A DNA stretch of 64,000 nt from an uncultured Fibrobacter sp. (GCA_946186895.1 CAMHOW010000007.1:1-64000); one strand, 5' to 3'; positions 51,479 to 59,572 are shown, counted from the stretch's first letter. The notes: generated from the sequence alone by a model not told the origin. Program-made: numbers and translations.

Positions 51479-51775
51479 ATGAAAATCGAACAGACCCGTG
51501 ACAATACCACTTTGACCCTGGCTTTGGAAGGTCGTCTGGATACCATCACCGCACCCGAATTGGAACAGGTCGTCAATGCGAGCCTGGACGGGCTCACCGC
51601 CTTGATCTTTGACTTTGCCAAGCTGGAATACGTTTCTTCGGCAGGGCTCCGCGTGTTGCTCAGCGCTCAGAAGAAGATGAACAAGCAGGGCAAGATGGAA
51701 GTCAAGAACGTCTGTGCCGAAATCATGGAAGTCCTGGACATCACAGGTTTCAGCGACATTCTGACGATTGTCTAG
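51479..51775 (+). CDS. STAS-domain anti-sigma factor antagonist
   Basis: 98 residues (ATG 51479). STAS fold: LALEGRLDTITAPELEQVV, LIFDFAKLEYVSSAGLRVLLSAQ with the usual phospho-acceptor Ser (53 or 54), KNVCAEIMEVLDITGF. Counterpart of the RsbW-like kinase upstream. Shares its stop with the convergent NSS gene: both stops lie in one CTAG at 51772-51775. Confidence 0.9.
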   Translation: MKIEQTRDNTTLTLALEGRLDTITAPELEQVVNASLDGLTALIFDFAKLEYVSSAGLRVLLSAQKKMNKQGKMEVKNVCAEIMEVLDITGFSDILTIV

Positions 51776-53190
51776 AATATCTTGGCTGCCAGTTCCGGCG
51801 CGAACTTGGTCAGGTAGCCCTGGATAAGCAGAATCGTGATCAGGGCAGGCAGAATCCACTTGAAGTAAATCTTGACGAGCTTGTGGCGGGGGAGTTTTAG
51901 GCCCTCGCCCGTGTTCATTTCGTTGAAGAATTTTTCTTCGCCCCAACCGTAGCGGTTACAGCAGAACACCACCATGAATATGGCGCCTGCAGGCAACATG
52001 GTGTTGCTCACGATAAAGTCTTCCAGGTCAAGCACGCAGCTGCCCGGGCCAAAAGGCTCGAATCCGGAGAGCACGTTGAACCCAAGGGCGCAGGGGAGCG
52101 ACATCAGGAACACCGCAATCACGTTCCAGAACGCCACCTTCCGGCGCTTGTAGCCCTTCAGGTCCATCCAGAAGGCCACGATATTCTCGAACACGGCAAT
52201 CAGGGTAGAAAGAGCCGCAAACGACATGAACAAGAAGAACGCCGCGCCGCAGAACCGGCCCGCGGGCATCATGGCGAACACGTTGGACAAAGTAACAAAG
52301 ATAAGCCCGGGGCCCTGCGCAGGGGACTGCCCAAAGGCAAAGCACGAGGGGATAATGATAAGGCCCGCCACCAGCGCCACCACGGTATCCAAGGCACAGA
52401 TGCTCGCCGCCTCTTTGGTCAGGGAATGCTGCCTCTTGATGTAGCTTCCGAAAATGGCCATGCTACCGATACCGATGCTCAGGGTAAAGAAGGCGTGGGC
52501 AAATGCCGCGAAGATGGCTTCTCCCATTCCCTTGCCGGACTGTGACAGACGTTCCAGGGAGGGCAGCAGGTAGAATTCAATGCCCTTGCCCGCACCCGGC
52601 AGTGTCACCGCCCGTATGGCGAGCAAGATCATGATGATAAACAGCGCGATCATCATCTTCTTGGTAATGCGTTCCACACCTTTGCGCAGCCCGAGAGACA
52701 CAATGCCAAGGCCCAAGACAATGGCCACGGTCATCCAGAAAATCAGCAGCGGTGGGTTCGAGAGCATCTCGCCGAAGCCGCTTGCAATCTGGTCGGGAGT
52801 GCCCTTCAAGAATTCGCTGTCGGTGAGCATCTTGTAGAAGTAGAAGAACATCCAGCCCGTAACCACAGAGTAGAACGCCATCAAAATGTAGTTGGCGCTG
52901 ATCAGCGGGAACTTGGCCCAGTGCCACTTGGTGCCGGGCTGCTCAAGCTTGTCAAAAGCCATGCCGATACCGCTCTTGCCGCCACGCCCAATGGCCAGTT
53001 CCGCCATGAGCACCGGGAGCCCCAGGAACAGCAGGAATCCCAGGTAGGGCAGCACAAAGGCCGCACCGCCGTATTGCCCCGCGATGTAGGGGAAACGCCA
53101 CACGTTGCCAAGTCCAATGGCACAGCCCGCGGCAATCAGCAAAAATCCAAGTCTGGTCTTAAAAGTCTCGCGCTCTCTTTTATGTTCCAT
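51772..53190 (-). CDS. neurotransmitter:sodium symporter (NSS) family transporter
   Basis: 472 residues, about 12 TM helices. Signature region GCAIGLGNVWRFPYIAGQYGGAAFVLPYL near the N-terminus and TLSIGIGSMAIFGSYIKR, AFFLFMSFAALSTLIAVFENIVAF. Sodium-driven uptake of amino acids or similar amines is usual for prokaryotic members; the substrate cannot be read here. Its stop overlaps the STAS gene's stop in a palindromic CTAG. Start ATG 53190; ribosome site weak. Confidence 0.9.
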   Translation of the reverse strand: MEHKRERETFKTRLGFLLIAAGCAIGLGNVWRFPYIAGQYGGAAFVLPYLGFLLFLGLPVLMAELAIGRGGKSGIGMAFDKLEQPGTKWHWAKFPLISANYILMAFYSVVTGWMFFYFYKMLTDSEFLKGTPDQIASGFGEMLSNPPLLIFWMTVAIVLGLGIVSLGLRKGVERITKKMMIALFIIMILLAIRAVTLPGAGKGIEFYLLPSLERLSQSGKGMGEAIFAAFAHAFFTLSIGIGSMAIFGSYIKRQHSLTKEAASICALDTVVALVAGLIIIPSCFAFGQSPAQGPGLIFVTLSNVFAMMPAGRFCGAAFFLFMSFAALSTLIAVFENIVAFWMDLKGYKRRKVAFWNVIAVFLMSLPCALGFNVLSGFEPFGPGSCVLDLEDFIVSNTMLPAGAIFMVVFCCNRYGWGEEKFFNEMNTGEGLKLPRHKLVKIYFKWILPALITILLIQGYLTKFAPELAAKIF

Positions 53191-53218
53191 AATGTCTAAT
53201 GATAATAATTTTCTCTAC

Positions 53219-53312
53219 GTCATTCCGGGCTTGACCCGGAATCTAGAATCCCGCCACCATCGTCATTCCGGCAACTACTTTCGTCATTCCGGGCTTGACC
53301 CGGAATCTAGAC
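53219..53312. repeat. pair of REP-like palindromes
   Basis: GTCATTCCGGGCTTGACCC + GGAATC at 53219-53245 and again at 53281-53312, with a half copy CGTCATTCCGGCAAC between. Same family as 11925-11950 and 44201-44246. Confidence 0.85.
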
Positions 53313-53339
53313 TATTTTTATATTCCTCTTAGAATAACC

Positions 53340-53675
53340 ATGCCACACTTTGTCTACATGCTGCGCTGTGCCGGGAACCGCATCTACACGGGTTACGCTG
53401 TAGACGTGGCCGCCCGTTTTGAGGAACACCGCACAGGTCATGGGGCCAAGTTCACCAAGGCATTCCCTCCCGAAAAAATCCTCCGGCAGTTCGAGCTCCC
53501 CAGCAAAGAATACGCCCTCAGGCTAGAGGCTCGCATCAAAAAACTTGCGACTCCCCAAAAAGAACTTTTGGCCCAGGGCGACGAAGAACTGACCCGCTCC
53601 CTCATAGATGGCCTCGGCGAACCGCTCTCGCCTAAAAAACGGAAGCGTCGCAAGCCGCGCGAGCAGCGCAAGTAG
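53340..53675 (+). CDS. GIY-YIG endonuclease-superfamily protein (YhbQ-like)
   Basis: 111 residues from ATG 53340 (an in-frame earlier start lies in the REP and is rejected). GIY-YIG core: FVYMLRCAGNRIYTGYAVDVAARFEEHRTGHGAKFTKAFPP. C-terminal ~30 residues are very basic (KKRKRRKPREQRK), suggesting nucleic-acid binding. Family members are often uncharacterised nucleases implicated in DNA repair or mobility. No linked partner. Confidence 0.85.
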   Translation: MPHFVYMLRCAGNRIYTGYAVDVAARFEEHRTGHGAKFTKAFPPEKILRQFELPSKEYALRLEARIKKLATPQKELLAQGDEELTRSLIDGLGEPLSPKKRKRRKPREQRK

Positions 53676-53710
53676 CGTTAACATCGTCGTTCAAAACCAT
53701 GATGTCTACA

Positions 53711-53744
53711 TATAATACAAAGTGTATCATATGATTCACTTTGT
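53711..53744 (+). promoter_or_regulatory. perfect TATAAT -10 box overlapped downstream by a 28-bp palindrome, candidate operator
   Basis: TATAAT at 53711-53716; then ACAAAGTGTATCAT (53717-53730) and ATGATTCACTTTGT (53731-53744), an inverted repeat with one mismatch, centred on CATATG. The predicted transcript start falls inside it, the typical place for a repressor site. The -35 is poor (CGTTCA). The next gene is a TIGR02147 regulator, so autoregulation is plausible. Not GC-rich, so unlikely to be a terminator. Confidence 0.6.
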
Positions 53745-53808
53745 AATAATCCGATTCTAAAAAACCGCAAAAAGTCATTTTTTTTGCATTTTCAAGGATT
53801 TATTTTTT

Positions 53809-54657
53809 ATGTTGATGAAGTCTATCCTGCAATACAAGGATTACCGCAAGTATATCCGCGACTACTACGTTTGCGAAAAGAAACGTTCCTCCTTTTCGTG
53901 GAGAGAATTTTCTAGGCGTGCGAAATTTATTTCCCCGAATTTTTTGAAATTGGTTTCCGAAGGAAAGTCCAAACTGAGTGCCCCCTCTGCCGAGCGGGTT
54001 GCAGATGCTATGGATTTGGTGGGTTTCGAAAAAGTCTTTTTCCAGAACTTAGTTATTTACAACCAGTCCAAGGACTCCAAAAAGGGAAAGGCCGCCTTTG
54101 AAAAAATGCAGGTAATCGCCAAGGAAAACGCGGTCCGCAAGATGGGCGTCGGGTATCAGAAATTCTATGCGACCTGGCTCCATGCGGTGGTTCGCGAACT
54201 AGCCTGCTCCATGGAAAAGCCTAGCGCCGAATCTATAGCGAAACGTTGCCGCCTTGTGGTATCCCCTGCAGAGGTGGCAGACTCCATTGGCTTTCTTTTA
54301 AGGGCAGGACTCTTAAAAAGTAACGGTCGTGGTGGTTACCGTCAAACAGAAAAAATAGTGGAAGGGGATGAACAGGGTATTCCGCTTGCCTTGCGGGCCA
54401 TGAATCGGCAAATGGCAAGGCTTGCGGAACAGGCTTTAGACGACGTTCCCCCGGAATGGCGAGAAATCACGGGTATCACCATGGGGCTTTCCCGGCAGTC
54501 CTATACCAAGGTCTTGGGGGCGTTGGCCTCTTGCCGTAAAAAGATTCTGGATATTGTAACCAAGGAAGAAAACGTGGATAGGGTTTATAGGCTCAACTTG
54601 CAGATGTTTCCTATGACCACCATCGAGTCAGACAAGGAAAACGATGACAATATCTAG
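53809..54657 (+). CDS. TIGR02147-family (DUF4423-like) putative regulator
   Basis: 282 residues. Matches the Fibrobacter-rich TIGR02147 family: SILQYKDYRKYIRDYY, FSWREFSRRAKFISPNFLKLVSEGKSKLSAPS (HTH-like), the middle AEVADSIGFLLRAGLLKSNGRGGY winged region, and the family's conserved C-terminal end MGLSRQSYTKVLGALASCRKKI, RLNLQMFPMT. Function unproven; DNA binding is inferred from the HTH-like part. ATG 53809 (or 53815). Its gene overlaps the following lipoprotein gene by 14 bp, so they are co-expressed, and the upstream palindrome suggests autoregulation. Confidence 0.88.
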   Translation: MLMKSILQYKDYRKYIRDYYVCEKKRSSFSWREFSRRAKFISPNFLKLVSEGKSKLSAPSAERVADAMDLVGFEKVFFQNLVIYNQSKDSKKGKAAFEKMQVIAKENAVRKMGVGYQKFYATWLHAVVRELACSMEKPSAESIAKRCRLVVSPAEVADSIGFLLRAGLLKSNGRGGYRQTEKIVEGDEQGIPLALRAMNRQMARLAEQALDDVPPEWREITGITMGLSRQSYTKVLGALASCRKKILDIVTKEENVDRVYRLNLQMFPMTTIESDKENDDNI

Positions 54658-55324
54658 CATAGTCCTAGCCTTCTTGGCGCTTTCGTTTTTCGCCTGCTCC
54701 AATAGCGACGACAAGCTCGGCGGTGGTGCGGTAGAGGGTAATACCGTGACGGCGGAATACAGGGTGGATCCCGTGCAGATAGATTCCATAAGGGAAGTCT
54801 TGGGTGAATCTTCCGTTGACACTCCCTCTAGAGTGAGAGATCAATGCGAATGGTACAGCATACACCTGAATACTCCAAGGGAGGAGTATTTTGAGTTCTT
54901 CGACGACATTGATGCATCGGAGTCGTGCCTGGTCAACCTTTACCCCGAACAGAACAGCGTTGATTATTGGGGATTAATGGATTCGGACGTATCTATTGAT
55001 GGTGTGGTATGGAAAAACACCCACGAAGTTATCTACATCGTGCCTACCGACCAGGGAGTGGCCATCAACGAGAAGGTTTACAACTTCTATGTGTTTTATC
55101 CTCCGTTTCTATGTGAAAAACTAATGGAGCCCTATAGGGAGTCGTGCCAGGAACGGGGAGGCGTATTCCAAACACCTCCAGGTGGATGTGAATGCGGAGT
55201 CAGGTTCACTTGTACTATCGAACTGCCTTTTTTGACCAAGCCTGTCCGTGAAACGCTAGAAGACGTAGCGGAGCAGCTAAAGAATTCCTGCATGGAAGAG
55301 GTGCAGGCCTACACAAGAAATTAA
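54644..55324 (+). CDS. Cys-rich lipoprotein of unknown function
   Basis: 226 residues. Lipobox LSFFAC-S after a hydrophobic start. About eleven cysteines in the mature part (DQCEWYSI, ESCLVNLY, FLCEKLMEPYRESCQERGG, PPGGCECGVRFTCTIEL, NSCMEE), implying disulfides in the envelope. No recognised domain. AAGGAA lies upstream of ATG 54644, inside the TIGR02147 gene. Part of a TIGR02147-lipoprotein-lipoprotein operon. Confidence 0.8.
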   Translation: MTISSIVLAFLALSFFACSNSDDKLGGGAVEGNTVTAEYRVDPVQIDSIREVLGESSVDTPSRVRDQCEWYSIHLNTPREEYFEFFDDIDASESCLVNLYPEQNSVDYWGLMDSDVSIDGVVWKNTHEVIYIVPTDQGVAINEKVYNFYVFYPPFLCEKLMEPYRESCQERGGVFQTPPGGCECGVRFTCTIELPFLTKPVRETLEDVAEQLKNSCMEEVQAYTRN

Positions 55325-55339
55325 CAACAAGGAGTAGTT

Positions 55340-56074
55340 ATGAATATCAACAAAATCATCCTTTCTGCGGCTTCTGTCGCGGCTATGACACTTGTCGCTT
55401 GCGGTAGCGACAGTTCCAACTCGGCACCATCGGCAACCCTTCCCGAAAATGGCAGGGTCAAGACCGGCATAGAGGTCAACAACTATCTATGCTCGACTAC
55501 GGAAAACCAGTGCGAGAAAATTTTCGTTGAAGATATAAATGTCACCATGCAGTGCGGGTCGATGGGTACATGGGCTGCTATGCTCTTGGACGAACCCGTC
55601 GAAGGTTGTAGCGGCAGTGGGTCCGGCAACTCACCGAGCGGTGCCTCTGGAACGCCCGGCAATGGGCTGAAGGTTGCTTCTTGCTTCTTCGTTCAAGATG
55701 GCGAATGCGAAGAAGTGCAAACCACGGATTTGGCTGTTATAGATTCTGTCAAGACTTTTTGCAACAATACTCCGGGCGCAACCTACAAGGAGGCTTCTTG
55801 TGACCCGAATGCCGTACTCAAGTGCGATTTTGAGCAATTCATGAAAAAGATGAGCCTGTATTTTTATACGCTGCCCTTTGAAGGCATGACCTGCGCAGAT
55901 GTTGATTATGACACTGACTCGGGTGATAACTCCGGAATCAATGAGGCATGCGCAAGTATCGAAGAGGAAGTTATCAGCTCTGGATGCCTTGAAGAATTTT
56001 TGAATCCGTCTGCACGGTGTCAACCGGTAGTCGCAAGATTGGATGATTGCTACAGTGCAAACGAGGATTACTAA
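55340..56074 (+). CDS. second Cys-rich lipoprotein in the TIGR02147 operon
   Basis: 244 residues. MNINKIILSAASVAAMTLVAC-G lipobox. Region ~40-85 (EVNNYLCSTTENQCEKIFVE ... VTMQCGSMGTW) and ~105-150 (VASCFFVQDGECEEVQTTD ... VKTFCNNTPGATY) look like two copies of a ~45-residue unit with paired Cys, separated by a Gly/Ser/Pro linker. A separate Cys-rich end (CADVDYD, CASIEEEV, GCLEEFL) follows. AAGGAG before ATG 55340, 15 bp after the previous stop. Function unknown. Confidence 0.82.
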   Translation: MNINKIILSAASVAAMTLVACGSDSSNSAPSATLPENGRVKTGIEVNNYLCSTTENQCEKIFVEDINVTMQCGSMGTWAAMLLDEPVEGCSGSGSGNSPSGASGTPGNGLKVASCFFVQDGECEEVQTTDLAVIDSVKTFCNNTPGATYKEASCDPNAVLKCDFEQFMKKMSLYFYTLPFEGMTCADVDYDTDSGDNSGINEACASIEEEVISSGCLEEFLNPSARCQPVVARLDDCYSANEDY

Positions 56075-56080
56075 CTAAGG

Positions 56081-56971
56081 CTACACTTCTATAGACATGC
56101 CGGTGAACATCTGGCAGGCCCTTTCGCCTAGAACTTCGTGCAGTATCTCGTAGGCGCGATTGCCGGTGCAGTGGCCCGTGTAGATCTTTTGCACGTCTAA
56201 TTCTAGCAGGCGCTTGGCAAAGGCGTAGACCGCTTCGTCTTTGTAGCGGTATAGGTGGAACCCGCCAAGGATTCCGTAAATCTTTTTGCCCGGGAAGGTG
56301 GCCTCGATTCCTTTTACGATGTTGTCGGCGCCGGCATGGCTGCAACTGTTCATCACGAAAAGGCCCTTGGGAGTGTCAAAGACCAGGCTCTGCTCGTGGT
56401 CAAAACTGTCGTAGCGGTAACGGCCGTTTTCCTTGATAGAAAGCCCTGCCGCCTGTGCGATGTGGGCACGGGCCTCTGGGCTCATGATGCTGTCTTTATG
56501 GGGAACCAGGTATACGTTTGGGGCAATCTCTGCATCGCCTTCGACAAAGTGGATGCGGCCGGCAAAACGCTTCAGGTAGCCCCTGCGTATGCCGATGTAT
56601 TCGTGGTAGGCGAATGGTCCGAAAAGTTTGTGGGTATGGTAGCAGTTTTCGGCGGCGCCTTGCCTCAAAAAGCAGGAGGCCTTTTCGTTGATGCTGAAAA
56701 ATTCCGAAAGTCCGTTGGCGTGGTCGTAGTGGGCGTGGCTGAGGATTGCCGTGTCTACTTTTGAAAGGTCTATGCCCATGGCGGCGGCGTTGCGTGCGAA
56801 CCGGCGCGAGGCCCCGGCGTCTAACAGGTAACGGTTGCCCTCGAACTCTATGTAGACAGAAAGCCCCCACTCTCCGCAGAGGGTTGCGCAGTTATTGCCG
56901 GGCGCACAACTGTTATTAAGCGCAGAATCCGTGCCACCGGCAATATTATCTACCAGAATCTTGACAAGCAT
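56081..56971 (-). CDS. metallo-beta-lactamase-fold hydrolase
   Basis: 296 residues. Metal-binding motif TAILSHAHYDHANGL (HxHxDH) plus NSCSHAGADN and GGFHLYRY, TGHC. The order resembles the group annotated near dihydropterin/RFA-P synthase (COG1237), which uses the fold for phosphonucleotide or pterin chemistry; substrate unknown. Convergent with the lipoprotein operon; followed upstream by a 58-codon gene. Confidence 0.8.
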   Translation of the reverse strand: MLVKILVDNIAGGTDSALNNSCAPGNNCATLCGEWGLSVYIEFEGNRYLLDAGASRRFARNAAAMGIDLSKVDTAILSHAHYDHANGLSEFFSINEKASCFLRQGAAENCYHTHKLFGPFAYHEYIGIRRGYLKRFAGRIHFVEGDAEIAPNVYLVPHKDSIMSPEARAHIAQAAGLSIKENGRYRYDSFDHEQSLVFDTPKGLFVMNSCSHAGADNIVKGIEATFPGKKIYGILGGFHLYRYKDEAVYAFAKRLLELDVQKIYTGHCTGNRAYEILHEVLGERACQMFTGMSIEV

Positions 56972-56979
56972 CTTGCACC

Positions 56980-57156
56980 CTACCGATTCCAGCCGTTATG
57001 CCCTTCGCCATAGTACAGCGCTGCATCTTCGGGCCCAAAGTCGTCTGGCCCAGTGTCCCGCGGTGAAAGCCACCCCCGCATCTTCTTGATGCGTTCGCGA
57101 CGCTCGGCGGTGCGGCGCTCCTCGGCTTTTTTCTTTTCATCAGTAGAGTCAACCAT
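56980..57156 (-). CDS. 58-residue highly charged protein beside the MBL hydrolase
   Basis: ATG complementary to 57154-57156 to TAG at 56980. Residues 1-26 are a charged helix (TDEKKKAEERRTAERRERIKK), then MRGWLSPRDTGPDDFGPED and AALYYGEGHNGWNR. It starts 8 bp upstream of the hydrolase on the same strand, a probable small operon partner. Weak ribosome site; real by charge pattern and context only. Confidence 0.5.
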   Translation of the reverse strand: MVDSTDEKKKAEERRTAERRERIKKMRGWLSPRDTGPDDFGPEDAALYYGEGHNGWNR

Positions 57157-57208
57157 ACGCTATAAAGATAGATTATTCAGGTGCTCATAGGACTCTTTTT
57201 AACTTGAT

Positions 57209-58651
57209 TTAACTTACTTCCCAATAGCCTCCTTTATCGGGCCCAACGCGTTTTACAATGCCTTCGGCCTGTAGCTTTGCAATATTCTTTTCTACGGCTC
57301 TCGTTGTCACCCGTAGTGATTCCGCTATCATGGGTATGGTAATTTTAGGGTTTTCTTTCATCATTTCGATGATTTTCACCGAACTTTTCACCGAACTTTT
57401 CACCGAACTTTTCACCGAACTTTCCACCGAACCTTTCTGTGAACCATTGGGAACATCAGAGTCAACGCCCTCATTCAACTCAAACGGCATTACATTAATC
57501 CTGTTGAACGGAATCGTCACCACAATGAAATTCTTCTCGATCTTTATAGAATCTCGACCATACGCCCCGACAATCTTCGGCACACCGCGGCCTGATCGTT
57601 CACTTAGCCGCAACTGCAAGAACATTGAGGCAAGAATTTCGTTGACAGGGATACTCACGCCCTTGTAAAACCCTTCCAAATCCGGCTCAAGTCCGAGACC
57701 GCCATGCGAAAGTATCTCAATGCGGTCCGTGAAGACGCTTATCATGGGGGCATTCATGCCTAGCCACTTGTTATGAATAAACGCGTTCAATACCGCTTCA
57801 TGGAATGCCTCGTAGTCAAAAAGAGGAACATCCTTTCGTTCTGAAATGCGGCCTCGTTCATCCGCCTGGATTATATTGATGGCATCGCCGTATTCTAGAA
57901 TTTTATCCATCGCGTATAAGATGCAGGTGTTCCCGTATTCCTTGACCGAAAACAACGTATCAGCCTTGCTTTTGCCACTAAAAACAGACACACGAATTGG
58001 AATGTCATTCGCATCCGAAAGCAGCAGTGCCATGATATTGTAACGCCCGTCTGCAGTCAAGAGCTTGAGCGATTTCTTGAAAGTTTCCTTGCGGAGGGCA
58101 ACCCCTTTTGCCCCATAATACATGAACAGTTTTTCAAATGTCAGTTCCTGCGCATAATCGGGTGCGGCCATACTGACAATTGTCGGAATGCCGTTAGACA
58201 ACGTATTCAAAAGACGAATCTCCCATTCAGGGAACTTAGAGAGCTTTTCCTTGCTTGAACCGATTCGGATAAAAGCCTGCGACAGGAACTTCGTCGGGAC
58301 TGATTTCGCGGCGGGAACAGACAATAAAACAAGGCGTTTGTCGTCAATCTGAACCTCTTCGACCTCAAAAGCAACGCTTGGCTTTAAATTCCGGGCGAGA
58401 TAATGCTTGTAGGGTTCGTGATCAACGTCCTTGTCGAAGTTTACAGTTGTGCCTATGATTTCGTGGGTTGAATTATGGATTCCCCACACGATATAGCCAA
58501 ATTCCCGGCCACACAAGGCCGCCCCGTTTGAAATCGCCGAAATATACTCGCCAATTTCGTCTTTTGAAAACCAACTTTCCTTAAAGTCTAGCCACTCATA
58601 TTCATGCGGAATGGCCACTAGGTTCTTTATAAGATCTTCTGATTTTGCCAT
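57209..58651 (-). CDS. AlbA_2/Schlafen-like + HATPase_c_4 regulator with tetrapeptide-repeat linker and C-terminal HTH
   Basis: 480 residues from ATG 58651, which has GGAGG 11 bp upstream; the ATG at 58669 lacks a site. N-terminus HEYEWLDFKESWFSKDEIGEYISAISNGAAL is the AlbA_2 putative DNA-binding/Schlafen-like domain. The middle (~270-400: FDYEAFHEAVLNAFIHNKWLG, FTDRIEILSHGGLGLEPDLEG, SERSGRGVPKIV) is the HATPase_c_4 fold. Then comes SVESSVK followed by repeats of SSVK, coded by five 12-bp units (57373-57432), and a C-terminal winged helix (NPKITIPMIAESLRVTTRAVEKNIAKLQAEG). Often linked to mobile or defence regions. Adjacent to the repeat remnants at 58920-59245. Confidence 0.85.
   Translation of the reverse strand: MAKSEDLIKNLVAIPHEYEWLDFKESWFSKDEIGEYISAISNGAALCGREFGYIVWGIHNSTHEIIGTTVNFDKDVDHEPYKHYLARNLKPSVAFEVEEVQIDDKRLVLLSVPAAKSVPTKFLSQAFIRIGSSKEKLSKFPEWEIRLLNTLSNGIPTIVSMAAPDYAQELTFEKLFMYYGAKGVALRKETFKKSLKLLTADGRYNIMALLLSDANDIPIRVSVFSGKSKADTLFSVKEYGNTCILYAMDKILEYGDAINIIQADERGRISERKDVPLFDYEAFHEAVLNAFIHNKWLGMNAPMISVFTDRIEILSHGGLGLEPDLEGFYKGVSIPVNEILASMFLQLRLSERSGRGVPKIVGAYGRDSIKIEKNFIVVTIPFNRINVMPFELNEGVDSDVPNGSQKGSVESSVKSSVKSSVKSSVKIIEMMKENPKITIPMIAESLRVTTRAVEKNIAKLQAEGIVKRVGPDKGGYWEVS
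57373..57432. repeat. five tandem 12-bp units (TTCACCGAACTT) inside the AlbA_2 gene
   Basis: CACCGAAC begins at 57377, 57389, 57401, 57413 and 57425. On the coding strand the unit reads Ser-Ser-Val-Lys. Copy-number changes would stay in frame. Confidence 0.9.
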
Positions 58652-58910
58652 AAGCTTTTTTGCCTCCATATTGCCACAAATTGCGGCTGGTTGATGTTAG
58701 AGGCGTTCTTGCAAAACCGAAAACCCGGTTAAAACAAACGCGCCCAAGCCGAGAGCAGCGGAAATAAACTTGTTTATTTCCATTGCCGAGGCGAAGCGCG
58801 TTGCGTTGTAAACGAAAAACGCACCTCGCCTTAAAACAGCGAGATGCGTCGGACGGTAATGTACCTAATATCTAAAAAGTTGGCAAGAGGGGGAAGAAAA
58901 TTTTACAAAG
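58652..58910. other. intergenic region with hairpin
   Basis: No supported gene. GGAAATAAAC (58760-58769) and GTTTATTTCC (58772-58781) form a 10-bp perfect inverted repeat. A separate terminator lies at 58814-58849. The rest is unremarkable. Confidence 0.6.
58814..58849 (-). terminator. strong terminator with no intact gene upstream
   Basis: ACGCACCTCGC (58819-58829) and GCGAGATGCGT (58839-58849); the minus strand continues TTTTTCG. Minus-strand sequence upstream (58920-59300) contains only degenerate frames, so this is the likely 3' end of a decayed gene. Confidence 0.7.
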
Positions 58911-58920
58911 CGGGCCATTT

Positions 58921-59245
58921 TTATCCTCTCACTTATCCTATCGTTTAACCTATCACCCAATCTTTAACCCAACTTATTGCCCAACTCATCACCCAACCGC
59001 CATCATTCTTTATTGGACATTTTATTGGACAATGTATTGGACATTTCTGCAAGATTTCAGATTGGGGCAACACAGCTGCCCCAATTTATGGCTGATATTG
59101 TGCCATTTATTGTGTCGTTTATTGTGTCATACGTTGGGAACATTTGGGCCATTTTTTAGGCCTCTTTTCTATTTCACCGAACTTTTCCCCGAACCATTGA
59201 GAACGTCCAAGATTTGACCACCTATTTGACCACCCACTTGACCAC
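58921..59245. repeat. cluster of four unrelated 12-bp-period repeat arrays, probable gene remnants
   Basis: Arrays at 58921-58992 (six units such as CCAACTCATCAC), 59010-59046 (TTGGACATTTTA), 59106-59126 (TTTATTGTGTCG) and 59214-59246 (TTGACCACCTAT). On the minus strand they read tetrapeptides such as LGDR, LGNK, MSNK, TIND and GGQ[VI]. At 59174-59212 the minus frame reads DVLNGSGKSSVK then stop, homologous to DVPNGSQKGSVESSVK of the AlbA_2 gene at 57209-58651. Open frames crossing them are broken. This fills most of the 58652-59343 gap; 59250-59343 carries an AAGGAG ribosome site for the next gene. Confidence 0.75.
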
Positions 59246-59343
59246 CTGCTACAGTATCATCGACCCCCAAAAGCAGCTCTACTTTACCGACGATGTCGGA
59301 ATAAAAGTGTATATTAGAATCCATACGCTAAGGAGATTCCGCC

Positions 59344-59529
59344 ATGACCCAAAAACTCTGGAACACCTGCAAAAAGTGCGGTTGCGAAAAGCCCGAAGAC
59401 ACCGAGAAGCTTTGCGAGCAGTGCAAGGCCAAACGGCGGCAATTCTGGAGCGATCTCAAAAAGGTCGGCGGCGTAGCCGCTGGCGCCCTCCTGGTAGTAT
59501 TCGCCGGCGGGAAACTGAGGAAGAAATAA
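59344..59529 (+). CDS. 61-residue zinc-ribbon single-pass membrane protein
   Basis: ATG 59344 with AAGGAG 8 bp upstream. CKKCGCEKPEDTEKLCEQC gives two CxxC pairs, a charged middle, a hydrophobic helix (VGGVAAGALLVVFAGG) and a basic tail KLRKK. A decayed copy of the same gene lies at 60632-60738, so the pair flanks the fic gene. Function unknown. Confidence 0.75.
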   Translation: MTQKLWNTCKKCGCEKPEDTEKLCEQCKAKRRQFWSDLKKVGGVAAGALLVVFAGGKLRKK

Positions 59530-59572
59530 AGCATTCTACTTGACCGGCAACGGTGCATAATATATATTTAGG

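Noticed and set aside
56946-57152. 68-residue minus ORF next to the MBL gene
   Set aside because: A different frame (56980-57156) has a better charge pattern and context; this one overlaps the MBL start.
57373-57432. CRISPR or direct-repeat array
   Set aside because: Exact 12-bp in-frame tandem repeat coding SSVK; no spacers.
58977-59217. Two ~60-residue + frames in the repeat cluster
   Set aside because: Low-complexity repeats with no ribosome site; explained as the opposite strand of decayed tetrapeptide-repeat sequence.
59214-59543. 109-residue + ORF crossing the zinc-ribbon gene
   Set aside because: It overlaps the better-supported gene at 59344 in another frame and starts in repeat sequence.
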